Shown here: in pieces, positions 35,933-45,714 of the stretch
How the letters are laid out: each line of letters begins with the position of its first letter
Position numbering within the stretch: the first letter of the stretch is position 1
Assembly (NCBI RefSeq): GCF_018919265.1
Contig: NZ_JAHLQO010000001.1
Span: forward strand, 1 to 64,000
Source: Peptoniphilus ovalis
Lineage (GTDB): Bacteria; Bacillota; Clostridia; Tissierellales; Peptoniphilaceae
Direction: 5' to 3'
DNA: 64,000 nucleotides
Position numbers and translations under genes: made by a program
The notes under the pieces: generated by a model
Database searches by the model: none
What the model saw: the letters and a program-made list of their open reading frames with translations, nothing else
What the model was told of the DNA's origin: nothing

Positions 35933-37012
35933 TTATTTTCTTATAATCTCTATAATCGCCTCCGTTATTTCACTACATTTTACAAAGTCTTTCCCGCTGG
36001 AAATGTCTTTTGTTCTCAAATTATTATCTAAAACTTTTTCAACTGCATTTCTAATTGTTTCTGCTTCCTTTTTCATATCAAAGGAATATTCAAGCATCAT
36101 TGCAGCTGATAGTATTGTACCTATTGGGTTTGCCAAATCCTTGCCTGCTATATCTGGAGCAGATCCGTGAATTGGCTCATACATATTTACTCTGCTTACT
36201 CCAATAGAAGCTGATGGCTGCATGCCAAGTGAGCCCGTAATCATTGAAGTTTCATCAGATAATATGTCTCCAAAAATATTATTAGTTAATATTACATCAA
36301 ATTGACTTGGATTTGCTATAAGTTGCATACTACAATTATCTACATACATGTAGTTAACTTCCACTTCAGCAAAGTATTTTGCAATTTCTCCAATTACTTT
36401 TCTCCATAGTTTTGATGAATCTAGAACATTTGCCTTGTCTACAAGAGTTAATTTTTTTCTTCTCCTCATTGCAGTTTTAAAGGCGTATTTTGCAATTCTT
36501 TTTATTTCATTTTCATTGTATTTTTCAATATCGTAAGCAGTTCTTATTCCGTCTTCTTCATAAGTTTTTCTTTCGCCGAAATAAATTCCGCCCACAAGTT
36601 CTCTTACTATTATTAAGTCAATTCCCTTTTCAACAATTCTATCTTTAAGAGGCGAATCATCTTTAAGTGCCGCATAGATTGTTGCCGGTCTTAGATTTGC
36701 GTATAAATCCAATTCTTTTCTCAATTTCAAAAGTCCTTGCTCAGGTCTTTTCTTTGGATCGACTTCATCAGAATCCCACTTAGGACCTCCGACTGCTCCA
36801 AGAATTATTGCATCAGAATTTTTACAAACTTCAAGAGTTTCATCACTTATAGGTGCTCCCTCGTTGTCGTAAGCAATTCCTCCCACAAGTCTTTCTATAA
36901 AATTAAACTCTTGTCCGAATTTCTTTGCAATTTCTTCGAGAACTTTCACTGCAGAGTCTACAATTTCTGGTCCAATTCCATCGCCCTTTAAAAGGACAAT
37001 ATTCTTACTCAT
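35933..37012 (-). CDS. leuB: 3-isopropylmalate dehydrogenase
   Basis: The 359-residue protein is a beta-decarboxylating dehydrogenase making 2-ketoisocaproate from 3-isopropylmalate. [11 protein letters not shown] opens it; [26 protein letters not shown] and [19 protein letters not shown] are LeuB motifs (the REL..YFG pattern and the NAD loop). Last gene of leuACDB; it overlaps leuD by 8 bases. Length normal. Confidence 0.96.
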   Translation of the reverse strand: MSKNIVLLKGDGIGPEIVDSAVKVLEEIAKKFGQEFNFIERLVGGIAYDNEGAPISDETLEVCKNSDAIILGAVGGPKWDSDEVDPKKRPEQGLLKLRKELDLYANLRPATIYAALKDDSPLKDRIVEKGIDLIIVRELVGGIYFGERKTYEEDGIRTAYDIEKYNENEIKRIAKYAFKTAMRRRKKLTLVDKANVLDSSKLWRKVIGEIAKYFAEVEVNYMYVDNCSMQLIANPSQFDVILTNNIFGDILSDETSMITGSLGMQPSASIGVSRVNMYEPIHGSAPDIAGKDLANPIGTILSAAMMLEYSFDMKKEAETIRNAVEKVLDNNLRTKDISSGKDFVKCSEITEAIIEIIRK

Positions 37013-37490
37013 GATTGTTCTCCTTTACGAAGTTAACAAGTCCACCTTTTTTAAGAATTTCATCCATAAATTCTGGAATTATTTGAGCCACATACTCTTC
37101 ATTTTTTGTTTTGTTTTTTATAATTCCTTTTTTGTAATCTATTTCTATTTCATCGCCAGCTTCGATTTTTTCAGATGCTTCTTTTGATTCTAAAATTGGA
37201 AGTCCAATGTTAAAGGCATTTCTGTAAAAAATTCTCGCAAAGCTTTCTGCTATTACACATTCAATTCCAGAAGTTTTAATTACAAGTGGAGCATGCTCTC
37301 TTGATGAGCCTGAGCCAAAGTTTTTGCCAGCAACTATAAAGTCGCCCTTTTCTACTTTATTTACAAATTCTCTGTCAATGTCATACATTGTGTACTTTGC
37401 AAGTTCCTCTGCATCAGAAGTGTTAAGATATCTTGCAGGAATAATTACATCTGTATCAACATTGTCGCCATATTTAAAAACTTTTCCCAT
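37005..37490 (-). CDS. leuD: 3-isopropylmalate dehydratase small subunit
   Basis: The 161-residue swivel subunit has [15 protein letters not shown] and the loop [11 protein letters not shown] that closes the active site of the aconitase-like enzyme. It pairs with LeuC to isomerise 2- to 3-isopropylmalate. The short length and small/large split match the LeuC2/LeuD2 type common in anaerobes and archaea. It overlaps leuB by 8 bases and meets the leuC stop at one base. Confidence 0.95.
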   Translation of the reverse strand: MGKVFKYGDNVDTDVIIPARYLNTSDAEELAKYTMYDIDREFVNKVEKGDFIVAGKNFGSGSSREHAPLVIKTSGIECVIAESFARIFYRNAFNIGLPILESKEASEKIEAGDEIEIDYKKGIIKNKTKNEEYVAQIIPEFMDEILKKGGLVNFVKENNHE

Positions 37491-38770
37491 TATTTTTCTC
37501 CCCCTATTTCTTCTGGACTTACTAATTTACCTGCAACTGCAGATGCTGCTGCAACATATGGACTAGCCAAGTATATTTTTGAATCTTGGTGACCCATTCT
37601 TCCAACGAAGTTTCTATTAGTAGTTGAAACGCAAACTTCTCCTTCTGCAAGGATTCCCATGTGACCGCCTAGACAAGGTCCACAAGTTGGCGTTGAGAAC
37701 ACGCATCCTGCATCGATGAAAATATCTGCAATTCCTTCAGCCATACACTCTTTAAAAATCTTTTGAGTTGCTGGAATTATAATACATCTAACGTCGTCTG
37801 CAATCTTTCTTCCCTTTAAGATTTCTGCTGCTTCTCTCATGTCCTTCATTCTTCCATTAGTACATGATCCAATAACTACTTGGTCGATTTTAATTTCTTC
37901 TTTGACTTCATCAACTGTCTTTGTGTTTTCAGGAAGATGTGGGAAAGACACTGTAAGCTTTAACTCACTTAAATTAATTTCAATAACTTCTGTGTATTCT
38001 GCATCAGCATCAGCTTCAAACTCTTTCCAAGAATTTTCAGCCACTCCGTGATTTATCATATATTCTCTAGTTTTATCATCAACTGGAAAGATTCCGTTTT
38101 TTGCACCAGCTTCAATTGCCATGTTACAAATTGCAAGTCTGTCGTCCATTTCAATTGAGTGAACACCTTCTCCAGTAAACTCAATAGATTTGTATCTCGC
38201 TCCATCTACTCCAATTTTTCCAATTAGATGAAGGATTAAGTCCTTTCCTGACACGTACTTTGGAAATTCGCCAGTTAAATTAACTTTAATTGCACTTGGT
38301 ACTTTAAACCAAGCTTTTCCAGTTGCCATGCCTGCTGCCATATCAGTTGAGCCTATTCCTGTTGAGAAAGCTCCAAGAGCTCCGTATGTGCAAGTGTGTG
38401 AGTCGGCACCAATTATTACATCTCCAGCTTTTACAATTCCCTTTTCTGGAAGAAGAGCGTGTTCTACACCTGACCTTCCAACTTCATAGAAGTGAGTGAT
38501 GTCTTGCTCCTTTGCAAAGTCTTTACAAGCTTTAACTTGCTCAGCTGATTTAATATCTTTTGCCGGTACAAAGTGGTCCATTACAACAACAACCTTGTCC
38601 TTGTCAAAGATTTTTTCTTTTTCCATTTTTCTAAATTCATTTATTGCAACTGGTGTTGTAATATCATTTCCAAGCACTATGTCAAGATTTGCCATGATAA
38701 AGTCATCTGCTTTTACAGAATCTCTTCCTGCTGCTTGTGCCAAGATTTTTTGAGTCATTGTCATTCCCAT
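37490..38770 (-). CDS. leuC: 3-isopropylmalate dehydratase large subunit
   Basis: The 426-residue protein has aconitase-fold iron-sulfur ligands visible as GSCTN and CGPCLGG, plus [23 protein letters not shown]. Its length is that of the shorter LeuC class. The track of starts includes a TTG at 38785, but that TTG lies in the GGGAGGA ribosome site, so ATG at 38770 is chosen. Needs a 4Fe-4S cluster, consistent with anaerobic life. Confidence 0.95.
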   Translation of the reverse strand: MGMTMTQKILAQAAGRDSVKADDFIMANLDIVLGNDITTPVAINEFRKMEKEKIFDKDKVVVVMDHFVPAKDIKSAEQVKACKDFAKEQDITHFYEVGRSGVEHALLPEKGIVKAGDVIIGADSHTCTYGALGAFSTGIGSTDMAAGMATGKAWFKVPSAIKVNLTGEFPKYVSGKDLILHLIGKIGVDGARYKSIEFTGEGVHSIEMDDRLAICNMAIEAGAKNGIFPVDDKTREYMINHGVAENSWKEFEADADAEYTEVIEINLSELKLTVSFPHLPENTKTVDEVKEEIKIDQVVIGSCTNGRMKDMREAAEILKGRKIADDVRCIIIPATQKIFKECMAEGIADIFIDAGCVFSTPTCGPCLGGHMGILAEGEVCVSTTNRNFVGRMGHQDSKIYLASPYVAAASAVAGKLVSPEEIGGEK

Positions 38771-38791
38771 AATTTTTCCTCCCAAATAGAT

Positions 38792-40312
38792 TTATATTAT
38801 TTCTTTTCTTCTCTCGCTAAAATATTCCATGTGATTGACTGCATTTATATATGCATCAATACTTGATTTAATTATGTCATTGGAAAGTCCCTTGCCTGAG
38901 TATTTTGAACCATCCTTTGAAATAATAATTTTTGTTTCGCCAAGTGCATCTCTTCCCTTAGTAACAGAATTGATTTTGAAATCTTCTAGTGTAATTGATC
39001 CTCCGAATAATTTTCCTAAACTGTCGAAAGCTGCATCAATTGGTCCTCTTCCTGATCCAACAACTTCAGTTTCTTCATCATCTTTTGAAACTTTGATAAT
39101 TGTCTTTGAATCTTTTCCTTCACTTGTAGTTGTTTGATAATCAAGAAGTTTGTATCCGCCCTCAACTTTTGCCATTTCACCAATCATTAATGCTTCAATA
39201 TCTTCATCAAAGATTTCTTTCTTTTCATCTGCAAGATTTTTAAATTTATCGAAAATGATGTTTAATTCTTCATCACTTATTGTATAGCCAAGTTCTTCGA
39301 TTTTATCTCTAAGTGCATGCTTGCCTGAGTGTTTGCCAAGTACAAGATTTGTCTTTGTAAATCCTACTGACTCTGGTGTCATAATTTCGTAAGTTTGTTG
39401 ATTTGCAAGCATTCCATGTTGATGTATTCCCGATTCGTGAGCGAAGGCATTTGCACCAACTATTGCCTTGTGAGGTTGAACTTTAACACCTGTAATAGTT
39501 TGAACAAGGCTTGATGCCCTTGCAATTTCTGTAGTCTTTATATTTGTCTTGTCTTTGTATACGTCGTATCTAGTTTCAAGAGCCATAACCACTTCTTCCA
39601 TTGCTGTGTTTCCAGCTCTTTCCCCAATTCCATTAATTGTACATTCGATTTGATTTGCCCCTGCCATTACACCTGCAAGTGAATTTGCAGTTGCCATTCC
39701 AAGGTCGTTGTGGCAATGAACTGCAAGAGTTATGTCATCAATTCCCTTTACATTGTCCTTTAAAGCTTTAATCATCTTGTAGTATTCAAAAGGTTCAGTG
39801 TATCCAACTGTGTCAGGGATATTTACATTAGTTGCTCCAGCTTCTATTGCTGCTTCAACCATTTCAATTAAGAAGTCGATATCTGTTCTTGTTGCATCTT
39901 CACAAGAGAATTCAACTTGATCGCAATAGCTTTTAGCATGTTTAATTGCTTCGATTGCCATATTTTTACATTCTTCTCTTGTAATTTTTAATTTGTATTC
40001 CAAATGAATGTCAGAAGTTGCTATAAAAGTGTGAATCATTGGATGTTTTGCATGCTTAACTGCATCCCATGCAATGTCGATATCTTTTTTAGTCGCTCTT
40101 GAAAGTGAAGCGACTGTTGCATTTTCTACGACTTCGGCAACTTTAGAAACCGATTCAAAGTCTCCCTTACTTGAACAAGCAAATCCAGCTTCGATAATGT
40201 CAACACCCATCTTGTCCAGTTGTCTTGCAATTTGTAATTTTTCCTCTAAATTCATTGAACATCCTGGAGATTGTTCGCCATCTCTAAGTGTCGTATCAAA
40301 TATTTTTATCAT
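38792..40312 (-). CDS. leuA: 2-isopropylmalate synthase
   Basis: The 506-residue protein has the DRE-TIM barrel DTTLRDGEQSPG at the start, HCHNDLGMA (metal ligand His residues), and the C-terminal LeuA allosteric domain (from about residue 370) that senses leucine. It joins acetyl-CoA and 2-ketoisovalerate. ATG at 40312 is chosen; the in-frame ATG at 40330 overlaps the GGGAGGA site. First gene of leuACDB, under a T-box. Confidence 0.95.
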   Translation of the reverse strand: MIKIFDTTLRDGEQSPGCSMNLEEKLQIARQLDKMGVDIIEAGFACSSKGDFESVSKVAEVVENATVASLSRATKKDIDIAWDAVKHAKHPMIHTFIATSDIHLEYKLKITREECKNMAIEAIKHAKSYCDQVEFSCEDATRTDIDFLIEMVEAAIEAGATNVNIPDTVGYTEPFEYYKMIKALKDNVKGIDDITLAVHCHNDLGMATANSLAGVMAGANQIECTINGIGERAGNTAMEEVVMALETRYDVYKDKTNIKTTEIARASSLVQTITGVKVQPHKAIVGANAFAHESGIHQHGMLANQQTYEIMTPESVGFTKTNLVLGKHSGKHALRDKIEELGYTISDEELNIIFDKFKNLADEKKEIFDEDIEALMIGEMAKVEGGYKLLDYQTTTSEGKDSKTIIKVSKDDEETEVVGSGRGPIDAAFDSLGKLFGGSITLEDFKINSVTKGRDALGETKIIISKDGSKYSGKGLSNDIIKSSIDAYINAVNHMEYFSERRKEII

Positions 40313-40343
40313 TTTCTTCCTCCCAAACATTTAAAATTAAGTA

Positions 40344-40374
40344 TAAAAAAACGTCTCTGCAAAATACAGAGACG
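40344..40374 (-). terminator. T-box regulated terminator of leuACDB
   Basis: CGTCTCTG and CAGAGACG form an 8-bp stem with a 7-base loop and eight Ts, immediately after the T-box motif. Confidence 0.88.
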
Positions 40375-40565
40375 AAAGTTCGCGTTACCACACTGTTTCC
40401 CATAATAAATTATGAGCACTCAAATCTTTAAGGCAGATATACCTCACTTCTTACTGATTTCAGAAATGAACTGTAATAGGCGAGAAATTATTTTTCCAGA
40501 CTGCTGACTTTCACCAACCGTTAGCTCTCTAAAAGTCGAAACAAATAATGCTCCTATTAATTAGT
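40344..40565 (-). ncRNA. T-box leader of leuACDB, probable leucine specificity
   Basis: The reverse strand shows the T-box core AGTGTGGTAACGCG (40381-40394) before the terminator and a Stem I with GAGAGCTAACGGTTGGTGAAA further up. The specifier appears to be CTC (40482-40484; context ATTTCTCGCC), a leucine codon, which matches the leu genes. Uncharged tRNA-Leu would allow read-through. A candidate -10 TATAAT lies at 40573-40578, without a clear -35. Confidence 0.88.
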
Positions 40566-40859
40566 TTAATTAATTATAAATTGTATTAGTAAATAAATTA
40601 CTGATACTTTGTAAAATTATTGTATAATTTTCATACAATCCTTTTTTTGATGTTAGAAAGTATTTTAACACAGAGAAAAATAAATGCAAGCACTTTTTTA
40701 AAATTTTTTATTTTTTTTAATTTAAATAATTTAGAATATAAAAATTAAAAGCTTAGCATATTTAAGGACTGCTGTGTATCCTGTGGGTATCTCTGACAAG
40801 AAAAATTGGGACTGAACCCTATGAAAACACAAGGTACAGTCCCATAACATCATAAATAT
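40566..40859. other. Noncoding gap between leu T-box and CPBP gene
   Basis: AT-rich, with a candidate -10 TATAAT at 40573-40578 (reverse strand). A degenerate pair GGGACTG (40808) and TACAGTCCC (40835) of the GGGACAGTCCC family lies near the right end. Nothing else is supported. Confidence 0.6.
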
Positions 40860-41549
40860 TTAAACCATATCTGCCACAGCAAGATAAAGTAAAATAATTG
40901 ACCAATCATATAAAATATGCACCACATAAGTCACAGTTAAATTTTTCGACAAAATATAACTCATAGAAACTGCAACTCTCACAAGAGAAATCACAACAAG
41001 TGACTGTGCAATATTAAAATTATAAGTGGAAAGATGCATTGCTCCAAAAATTACAGAAGAAAAAATTAGTGCAACTACAACTTTTAAAAATTCATTTTCA
41101 GTCTTCATTTTATTTATCACAAATAAAAATGGAACGATAAATAAAATTTCTTCAGCAATAAATTGAATGCAAGATGCAATAAAAAACTCCATTAAGTTTT
41201 CATCATTAAGCATATCAAAAATTGGATTTGCTGAGGTTTCTATATTCCACTGACTCATTAAAATTGAGAGAAGCATTATCCCAAATATTGAAATTAAAAA
41301 TCCAACTATTGTGATAATTATATCCTTACCCTTTGGCAACAAAAATACTTTCTTTGCAAAGTTTTTATCTATGATTCTTAGCGACAATAGACAAAGTATT
41401 GATAAAATAGCTGCAATAATTATTTGATTTTTGATTTTAAAAATTACTGCAATTAAACCAGTTACAAAAATTATTGCAAAATATGAAATCATTGCGAGAA
41501 TCCAGCGCCAAGTTTTAGCTTCTATTCTTGGAAATTCACGTTTCTCCAT
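40860..41549 (-). CDS. CPBP-family membrane protein (possible protease)
   Basis: The 229-residue protein has about 7-8 membrane helices and CPBP-family motifs: AEEILF (motif 1, here without the usual Arg), FGAMH (motif 2) and HILYDW (motif 3). CPBP enzymes cleave in the membrane, often in bacteriocin immunity or processing. The missing Arg in motif 1 leaves the active state uncertain. It follows the 5-formyl-THF cyclo-ligase gene, overlapping by one base. Confidence 0.8.
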   Translation of the reverse strand: MEKREFPRIEAKTWRWILAMISYFAIIFVTGLIAVIFKIKNQIIIAAILSILCLLSLRIIDKNFAKKVFLLPKGKDIIITIVGFLISIFGIMLLSILMSQWNIETSANPIFDMLNDENLMEFFIASCIQFIAEEILFIVPFLFVINKMKTENEFLKVVVALIFSSVIFGAMHLSTYNFNIAQSLVVISLVRVAVSMSYILSKNLTVTYVVHILYDWSIILLYLAVADMV

Positions 41550-42085
41550 TAAAAGTTCACAAGTCCTTCATCTGTTATGAGATAATCAAGTTTTTTGTCA
41601 TACTCTTCATGTGGCACTTCTTCAACTTTTTGATCTGAATAACCAATTCCCATTTTAATTGTTTTCACTTTTTCAAAAAACTTATCGTAATAACCTCCAC
41701 CGTATCCAAGTCTGTATCCGTCCTTATCGAAGGCAAGTCCTGGAGCAAGTGTAAGGTCAATATTAGTTTCAGGCTCTCCATCTTCTGGCTCTAATATTCC
41801 CATTTTATTTGGCTTTAGGTTCTCAAGTGATTTTATCTCTACAGCAATCATTTCATCTCCCTTTACAATGGGAACATAAACTTTTTTGCCATCTTTTAAA
41901 ATCATATTTATAATTTCTTTTGTGTTCACTTCAGTTCTGTAAGAAACAAAAATAAAAATTGATTTGGAATTTTTATAAATTTCTAAATTTTTTAAATTTT
42001 CTAAAATCTTTTTTTCTTTTTCTTCTCTATTTTCAATATTTTTTCTAACTTCAGTGTATTTTTTTCTAAGCTCCTTCTTGCTCAT
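41549..42085 (-). CDS. 5-formyltetrahydrofolate cyclo-ligase
   Basis: The 178-residue protein has the family mark GYGGGYYDKF near its C-terminus and a basic N-terminus starting KKELRKKYTEVR. It makes 5,10-methenyl-THF from 5-formyl-THF with ATP. GGAGGA precedes the ATG, inside the end of the AddB-like gene. Length normal. Confidence 0.92.
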   Translation of the reverse strand: MSKKELRKKYTEVRKNIENREEKEKKILENLKNLEIYKNSKSIFIFVSYRTEVNTKEIINMILKDGKKVYVPIVKGDEMIAVEIKSLENLKPNKMGILEPEDGEPETNIDLTLAPGLAFDKDGYRLGYGGGYYDKFFEKVKTIKMGIGYSDQKVEEVPHEEYDKKLDYLITDEGLVNF

Positions 42086-44678
42086 TTCTTCCTCCTTTTA
42101 AATTTTTACATATATCTGTGTAATTGCAGTATTTGCAGTCACTTTCTGATTCGAAGTTTCCACTTTCAACTTCACTAACTAGTCTATTTATTTCAACTGT
42201 AAATTCTCTTAAAAGATTTTTTATTTCCCCATCACTCATATAAGATTTTTTCTGATCATTCTTAGCCAAAATATCTTGATTTTTTATAACTGTTGAAATT
42301 TCTCCTCGCTTTATACTTCCATAGCTTGCCTTTGCAAATTTTTTACCTTTAGCAACTCTTGATATTGCATAAATTGGCATTTGAAAAGATTTTAAATCTG
42401 TAATTTCTTTTTTTGTTTTAACAGAACTTCTCTTGTAATCAACAAGGCCTTCTCCCTGTTGATTTGAGTCAATTCTATCGATTCTTCCTACAATCTTTAC
42501 TCCATTTAAATCCATTTTAAAACCTTCTTCAAAAGCACTAGGATATAAATTATCTTTTTTCTGCTCTTCTAAATCAGCTTGAATATAATCTTTTAAAATC
42601 TCATAAGTGTTTTGGCAGTCAATCTTTTCAAAAAAATCCAGTTCAGAATAATTTCTACCCTCTCCAATTTCTTTTAAGATTAAATTTTTTAAAGTCTTTT
42701 CAGAAAATTCTTTCTCCAGCTTAAAATATTTTTCTAAAATATTGTGGTACCTATCTCCCATTTTCAAATAAAACTTCTCGTCGTATTCCTTTGCAAGCTC
42801 CTCAAGTTTGTACACTCTTTCGAAAATAAATCTCCTTGGACAGTCCTTTAAAATGTCAAAATCTGTGACAGAATAATATCTATCTTTTATTTTTTCTCTG
42901 ATATTTTCGTAATTATTTCCTCTAAGGTTGTAATTATTTTCATCTCTATTAAAATCAATATCCAAATCAGAAGTATTGTATTCTTTTATAAATTCGCAAG
43001 CTTTAAAATTCAATTTATTTATCAAAGTGTTTAAAACTTTGGAATAACCCTTTTCTTCGTCCTCCGTTAAAATCAGAGTATTTTCTGAATTCAAAATCGC
43101 ATAGACAAGAGTTATGTAGTCAATTTCAAATTCATCTTTAATAATACCAATTTCTGTCATAAATTCTTCAGTGTCTCTGTTGTAGATAAAATTATTTTTT
43201 GAAGATTTTTCAAAATTATTGTCAAGACCAATTAAAATTAGATTTTTAAATCTTCTGTAGTAATTTGCCTTTAAATCTGAAAGCTCTATTGCCTCAAGAT
43301 TTGTCACCCTTTGAGTGCTTGACTCCTCAATGTATTTTCTAAGAAGTAGGATATATTCTGAAAGTGAAATTTCCTTGTAAAAAGGCTTTAAACTTTTCAT
43401 GTTATCTAAAATTTGAATGAGTTTATCCTTGTAAATAAAGTCTCTTAAAAAAGTTGAATCTGGATTTAATTTTACTTCAGATTCAATTTTTTCTGATGCA
43501 AATTCAATATAATTTATAAAAAAGTTTGAATAATAATCAATGCTTTCACTTTCCTTTAATTTTTCAGACTGCATAAAGTTTACTGCATCATAAAAATTAT
43601 CAAAATCTGTTTTTTCGCCATCAGCTTCAGTCATTTTCGAAAAATCAATTTCATCTAAATGCAAAAAATCTGTTGCAAGCATAGTTTTTTCTGCACTTAA
43701 AATATTAGTATTCACTGAAAAATATTTAAGCCTTAATCTTGCAATTGAATTTTTCTTGTTTTTATTTTCAAAGTAATCGAGAAGCTTTAAAAATTCTCCT
43801 CGAAGCATTGCATTTTCTTTTTCCTTAAAATTAAATTCCAGTCCTTCAAAATCTTCACGAACTTTAATACTCTTTGCAAGTTTTTTTGATGAATACAGAA
43901 TTTTTAAATCGCTGTAATTATTTTTCTCCAAAATCTTTTTAACTTTTGTGAAAAACAAATTATAAAAATTATCTTTGGAATAGAGGACTTTTAAATTTTT
44001 TACACTTTCTTTGTAATCAATAAATTCATCTCTAATTATTTCAAAATTTAAATCTTCTAAATTTCTTAGAGTTTCATCAAGTAAATCTGATTTTATAAAA
44101 TTAAAGGGCATGTGAATATAGATATTTTTATCTTCCATTAGCTTTTCAATTAATTTGTATTCAGATCTTCTAAAGGCAGCAAATCCTGAAATAATAATTG
44201 TGTCAAAATTTATCTCACTTGGAACTATGCTCTCTATCCCAGGAGAAAGTCTCTGATTTTTACTTTTAAAATAGTTATTGTAGTCTGTAAAAGATTTTTC
44301 TAATACAGATACAATTTTTGAATCAAATTTAGAAATTTCTTCACTTCCCAAATAATTGTCAATCATTGAATCGAAAAAATCCAGCACAATATCAACAGTT
44401 TCTGGAAAAATTTTTATATTGGAAAGATTATTTTTTAAAATTCTACTGAGCACGATAAACTTTGTCACAGAATCGGGAGAACTTAGTTTTCTGTACTTTT
44501 TTATAATTTTATCAAAAGTTTCAAACTCTGTATTTCTAATGTCTATTTCATTTTCTAAAAAATCTCTAATAGTAAAATTAATTGCAGACTCTTGAGGTAG
44601 AATGACAAGAGTCTTTTCTCCCTTAAATTCTTCAAAATTAAATTTGTCTTTCGAATTATTAAAAAATACTTTTTTCAT
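42066..44678 (-). CDS. AddB-like PD-(D/E)XK nuclease with iron-sulfur staple
   Basis: The 870-residue protein ends in a RecB-type nuclease domain: SVTDFDILKDCPRRFIFERV, GDRYHNILEKYF, VDYKRSS (catalytic D and K), FQMPIYAIS and then CKYCNYTDIC. One Cys in DCPRRF plus three in the last motif form the AddB iron-sulfur staple. The N-terminal 600 residues are a diverged helicase-like region without a clear Walker A. It is shorter than typical AddB (about 1100). No AddA gene is beside it. It overlaps the pseudouridine synthase by 20 bases. Likely recombination/end processing. Confidence 0.78.
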   Translation of the reverse strand: MKKVFFNNSKDKFNFEEFKGEKTLVILPQESAINFTIRDFLENEIDIRNTEFETFDKIIKKYRKLSSPDSVTKFIVLSRILKNNLSNIKIFPETVDIVLDFFDSMIDNYLGSEEISKFDSKIVSVLEKSFTDYNNYFKSKNQRLSPGIESIVPSEINFDTIIISGFAAFRRSEYKLIEKLMEDKNIYIHMPFNFIKSDLLDETLRNLEDLNFEIIRDEFIDYKESVKNLKVLYSKDNFYNLFFTKVKKILEKNNYSDLKILYSSKKLAKSIKVREDFEGLEFNFKEKENAMLRGEFLKLLDYFENKNKKNSIARLRLKYFSVNTNILSAEKTMLATDFLHLDEIDFSKMTEADGEKTDFDNFYDAVNFMQSEKLKESESIDYYSNFFINYIEFASEKIESEVKLNPDSTFLRDFIYKDKLIQILDNMKSLKPFYKEISLSEYILLLRKYIEESSTQRVTNLEAIELSDLKANYYRRFKNLILIGLDNNFEKSSKNNFIYNRDTEEFMTEIGIIKDEFEIDYITLVYAILNSENTLILTEDEEKGYSKVLNTLINKLNFKACEFIKEYNTSDLDIDFNRDENNYNLRGNNYENIREKIKDRYYSVTDFDILKDCPRRFIFERVYKLEELAKEYDEKFYLKMGDRYHNILEKYFKLEKEFSEKTLKNLILKEIGEGRNYSELDFFEKIDCQNTYEILKDYIQADLEEQKKDNLYPSAFEEGFKMDLNGVKIVGRIDRIDSNQQGEGLVDYKRSSVKTKKEITDLKSFQMPIYAISRVAKGKKFAKASYGSIKRGEISTVIKNQDILAKNDQKKSYMSDGEIKNLLREFTVEINRLVSEVESGNFESESDCKYCNYTDICKNLKGGRNEQEGA

Positions 44679-45642
44679 TTAAGATTTCTCCCAAGTCAAC
44701 ATCAAAAATTTCCTCTGCAATTGAAGTCATCTTTTCATTTGGAAGGAAAATAAAATTCTTTCCCTTTAAATTTTTAAGCTCATCAATATTAAACTTAACT
44801 TCGTAGTTGTGAAGATACTGCGAATCAAGTCCCATATTTCTAAATTTATTATTTTCCGCTGCACTTCCATATTTTCTGTCGCCAATTATACTAAGACCCT
44901 TCTCTTTAAGAGAAGCTCTAATTTGATGAGTTCTTCCAGTGATTAGATTAACTGCAATTAAAGTGTAGCCCTTTCTTCTTGCAAGCACTTTAAATTCAGT
45001 AATTGATTTTTTGCCGTCACTTGATTTAACCATTACATTATTTCCAGTTTTCTTTAGATTAATTTCAACATCAAAATCATCTTTCACTTCTCCTGAAACA
45101 ATTGTGATGTAGTGCTTTTCGACTTCGTGATTTTTTATCCCCTTATTCAAAACTTGCAGCGTGTTTAAATTTTTCGCACCAATTAAAATCCCCGAAGTAT
45201 TTCTGTCTAGTCTATTGACAAAGGCAGGTCTAAAGGATTTTTCCATCCTTGGATTGTACTCACCATTTGCAATTAGATAATCCACCATTCTATCAAGGGC
45301 ATTGTCCTTATAAGCACCGCTGTCGTTATGAGTCAGCATGTTTATAGGTTTTTTTACGAGTATCACATTTTCATCTTCGTATAGCACATCAGGTCTTTTA
45401 GAATTTTTTGATACCTTGACTGATTTTTTAAATTTATCAATTGTATCATCTGCAATGTATAGCTTAATAACATCTCCAGTTTTTAAAATATCTTCTGGAG
45501 ATGCTTTTTTGTCGTTTAATTTTATATTTTTCTTTCGCAAATTTTTATAAATAAAAGACAGTGGCGCCTTTTCGAAATAAATTTTTAAAAATCTATCAAT
45601 TCTTCTTCCACTGTCGTTTTCATTTATCTTAATTTCTCTCAT
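44659..45642 (-). CDS. RluC/RluD-family 23S rRNA pseudouridine synthase
   Basis: The 327-residue protein has an N-terminal S4 domain (SGRRIDRFLKIYF, about 8-20) and the synthase motif VNRLDRNTSG, whose Asp is the catalytic residue, then ITGRTHQIRA. Target site on rRNA cannot be fixed. ATG at 45642 (MREIKINEND) is chosen because related proteins start so; an in-frame GTG at 45654 is possible. First gene of a four-gene operon with the AddB-like nuclease. Confidence 0.92.
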   Translation of the reverse strand: MREIKINENDSGRRIDRFLKIYFEKAPLSFIYKNLRKKNIKLNDKKASPEDILKTGDVIKLYIADDTIDKFKKSVKVSKNSKRPDVLYEDENVILVKKPINMLTHNDSGAYKDNALDRMVDYLIANGEYNPRMEKSFRPAFVNRLDRNTSGILIGAKNLNTLQVLNKGIKNHEVEKHYITIVSGEVKDDFDVEINLKKTGNNVMVKSSDGKKSITEFKVLARRKGYTLIAVNLITGRTHQIRASLKEKGLSIIGDRKYGSAAENNKFRNMGLDSQYLHNYEVKFNIDELKNLKGKNFIFLPNEKMTSIAEEIFDVDLGEILNEKSIF

Positions 45643-45714
45643 CTTATCGCCCACTTTTATTTCTTTAGCATTCTTGATATAATTATATCAAATAGATTAG
45701 AAAAGAGGTTTATT

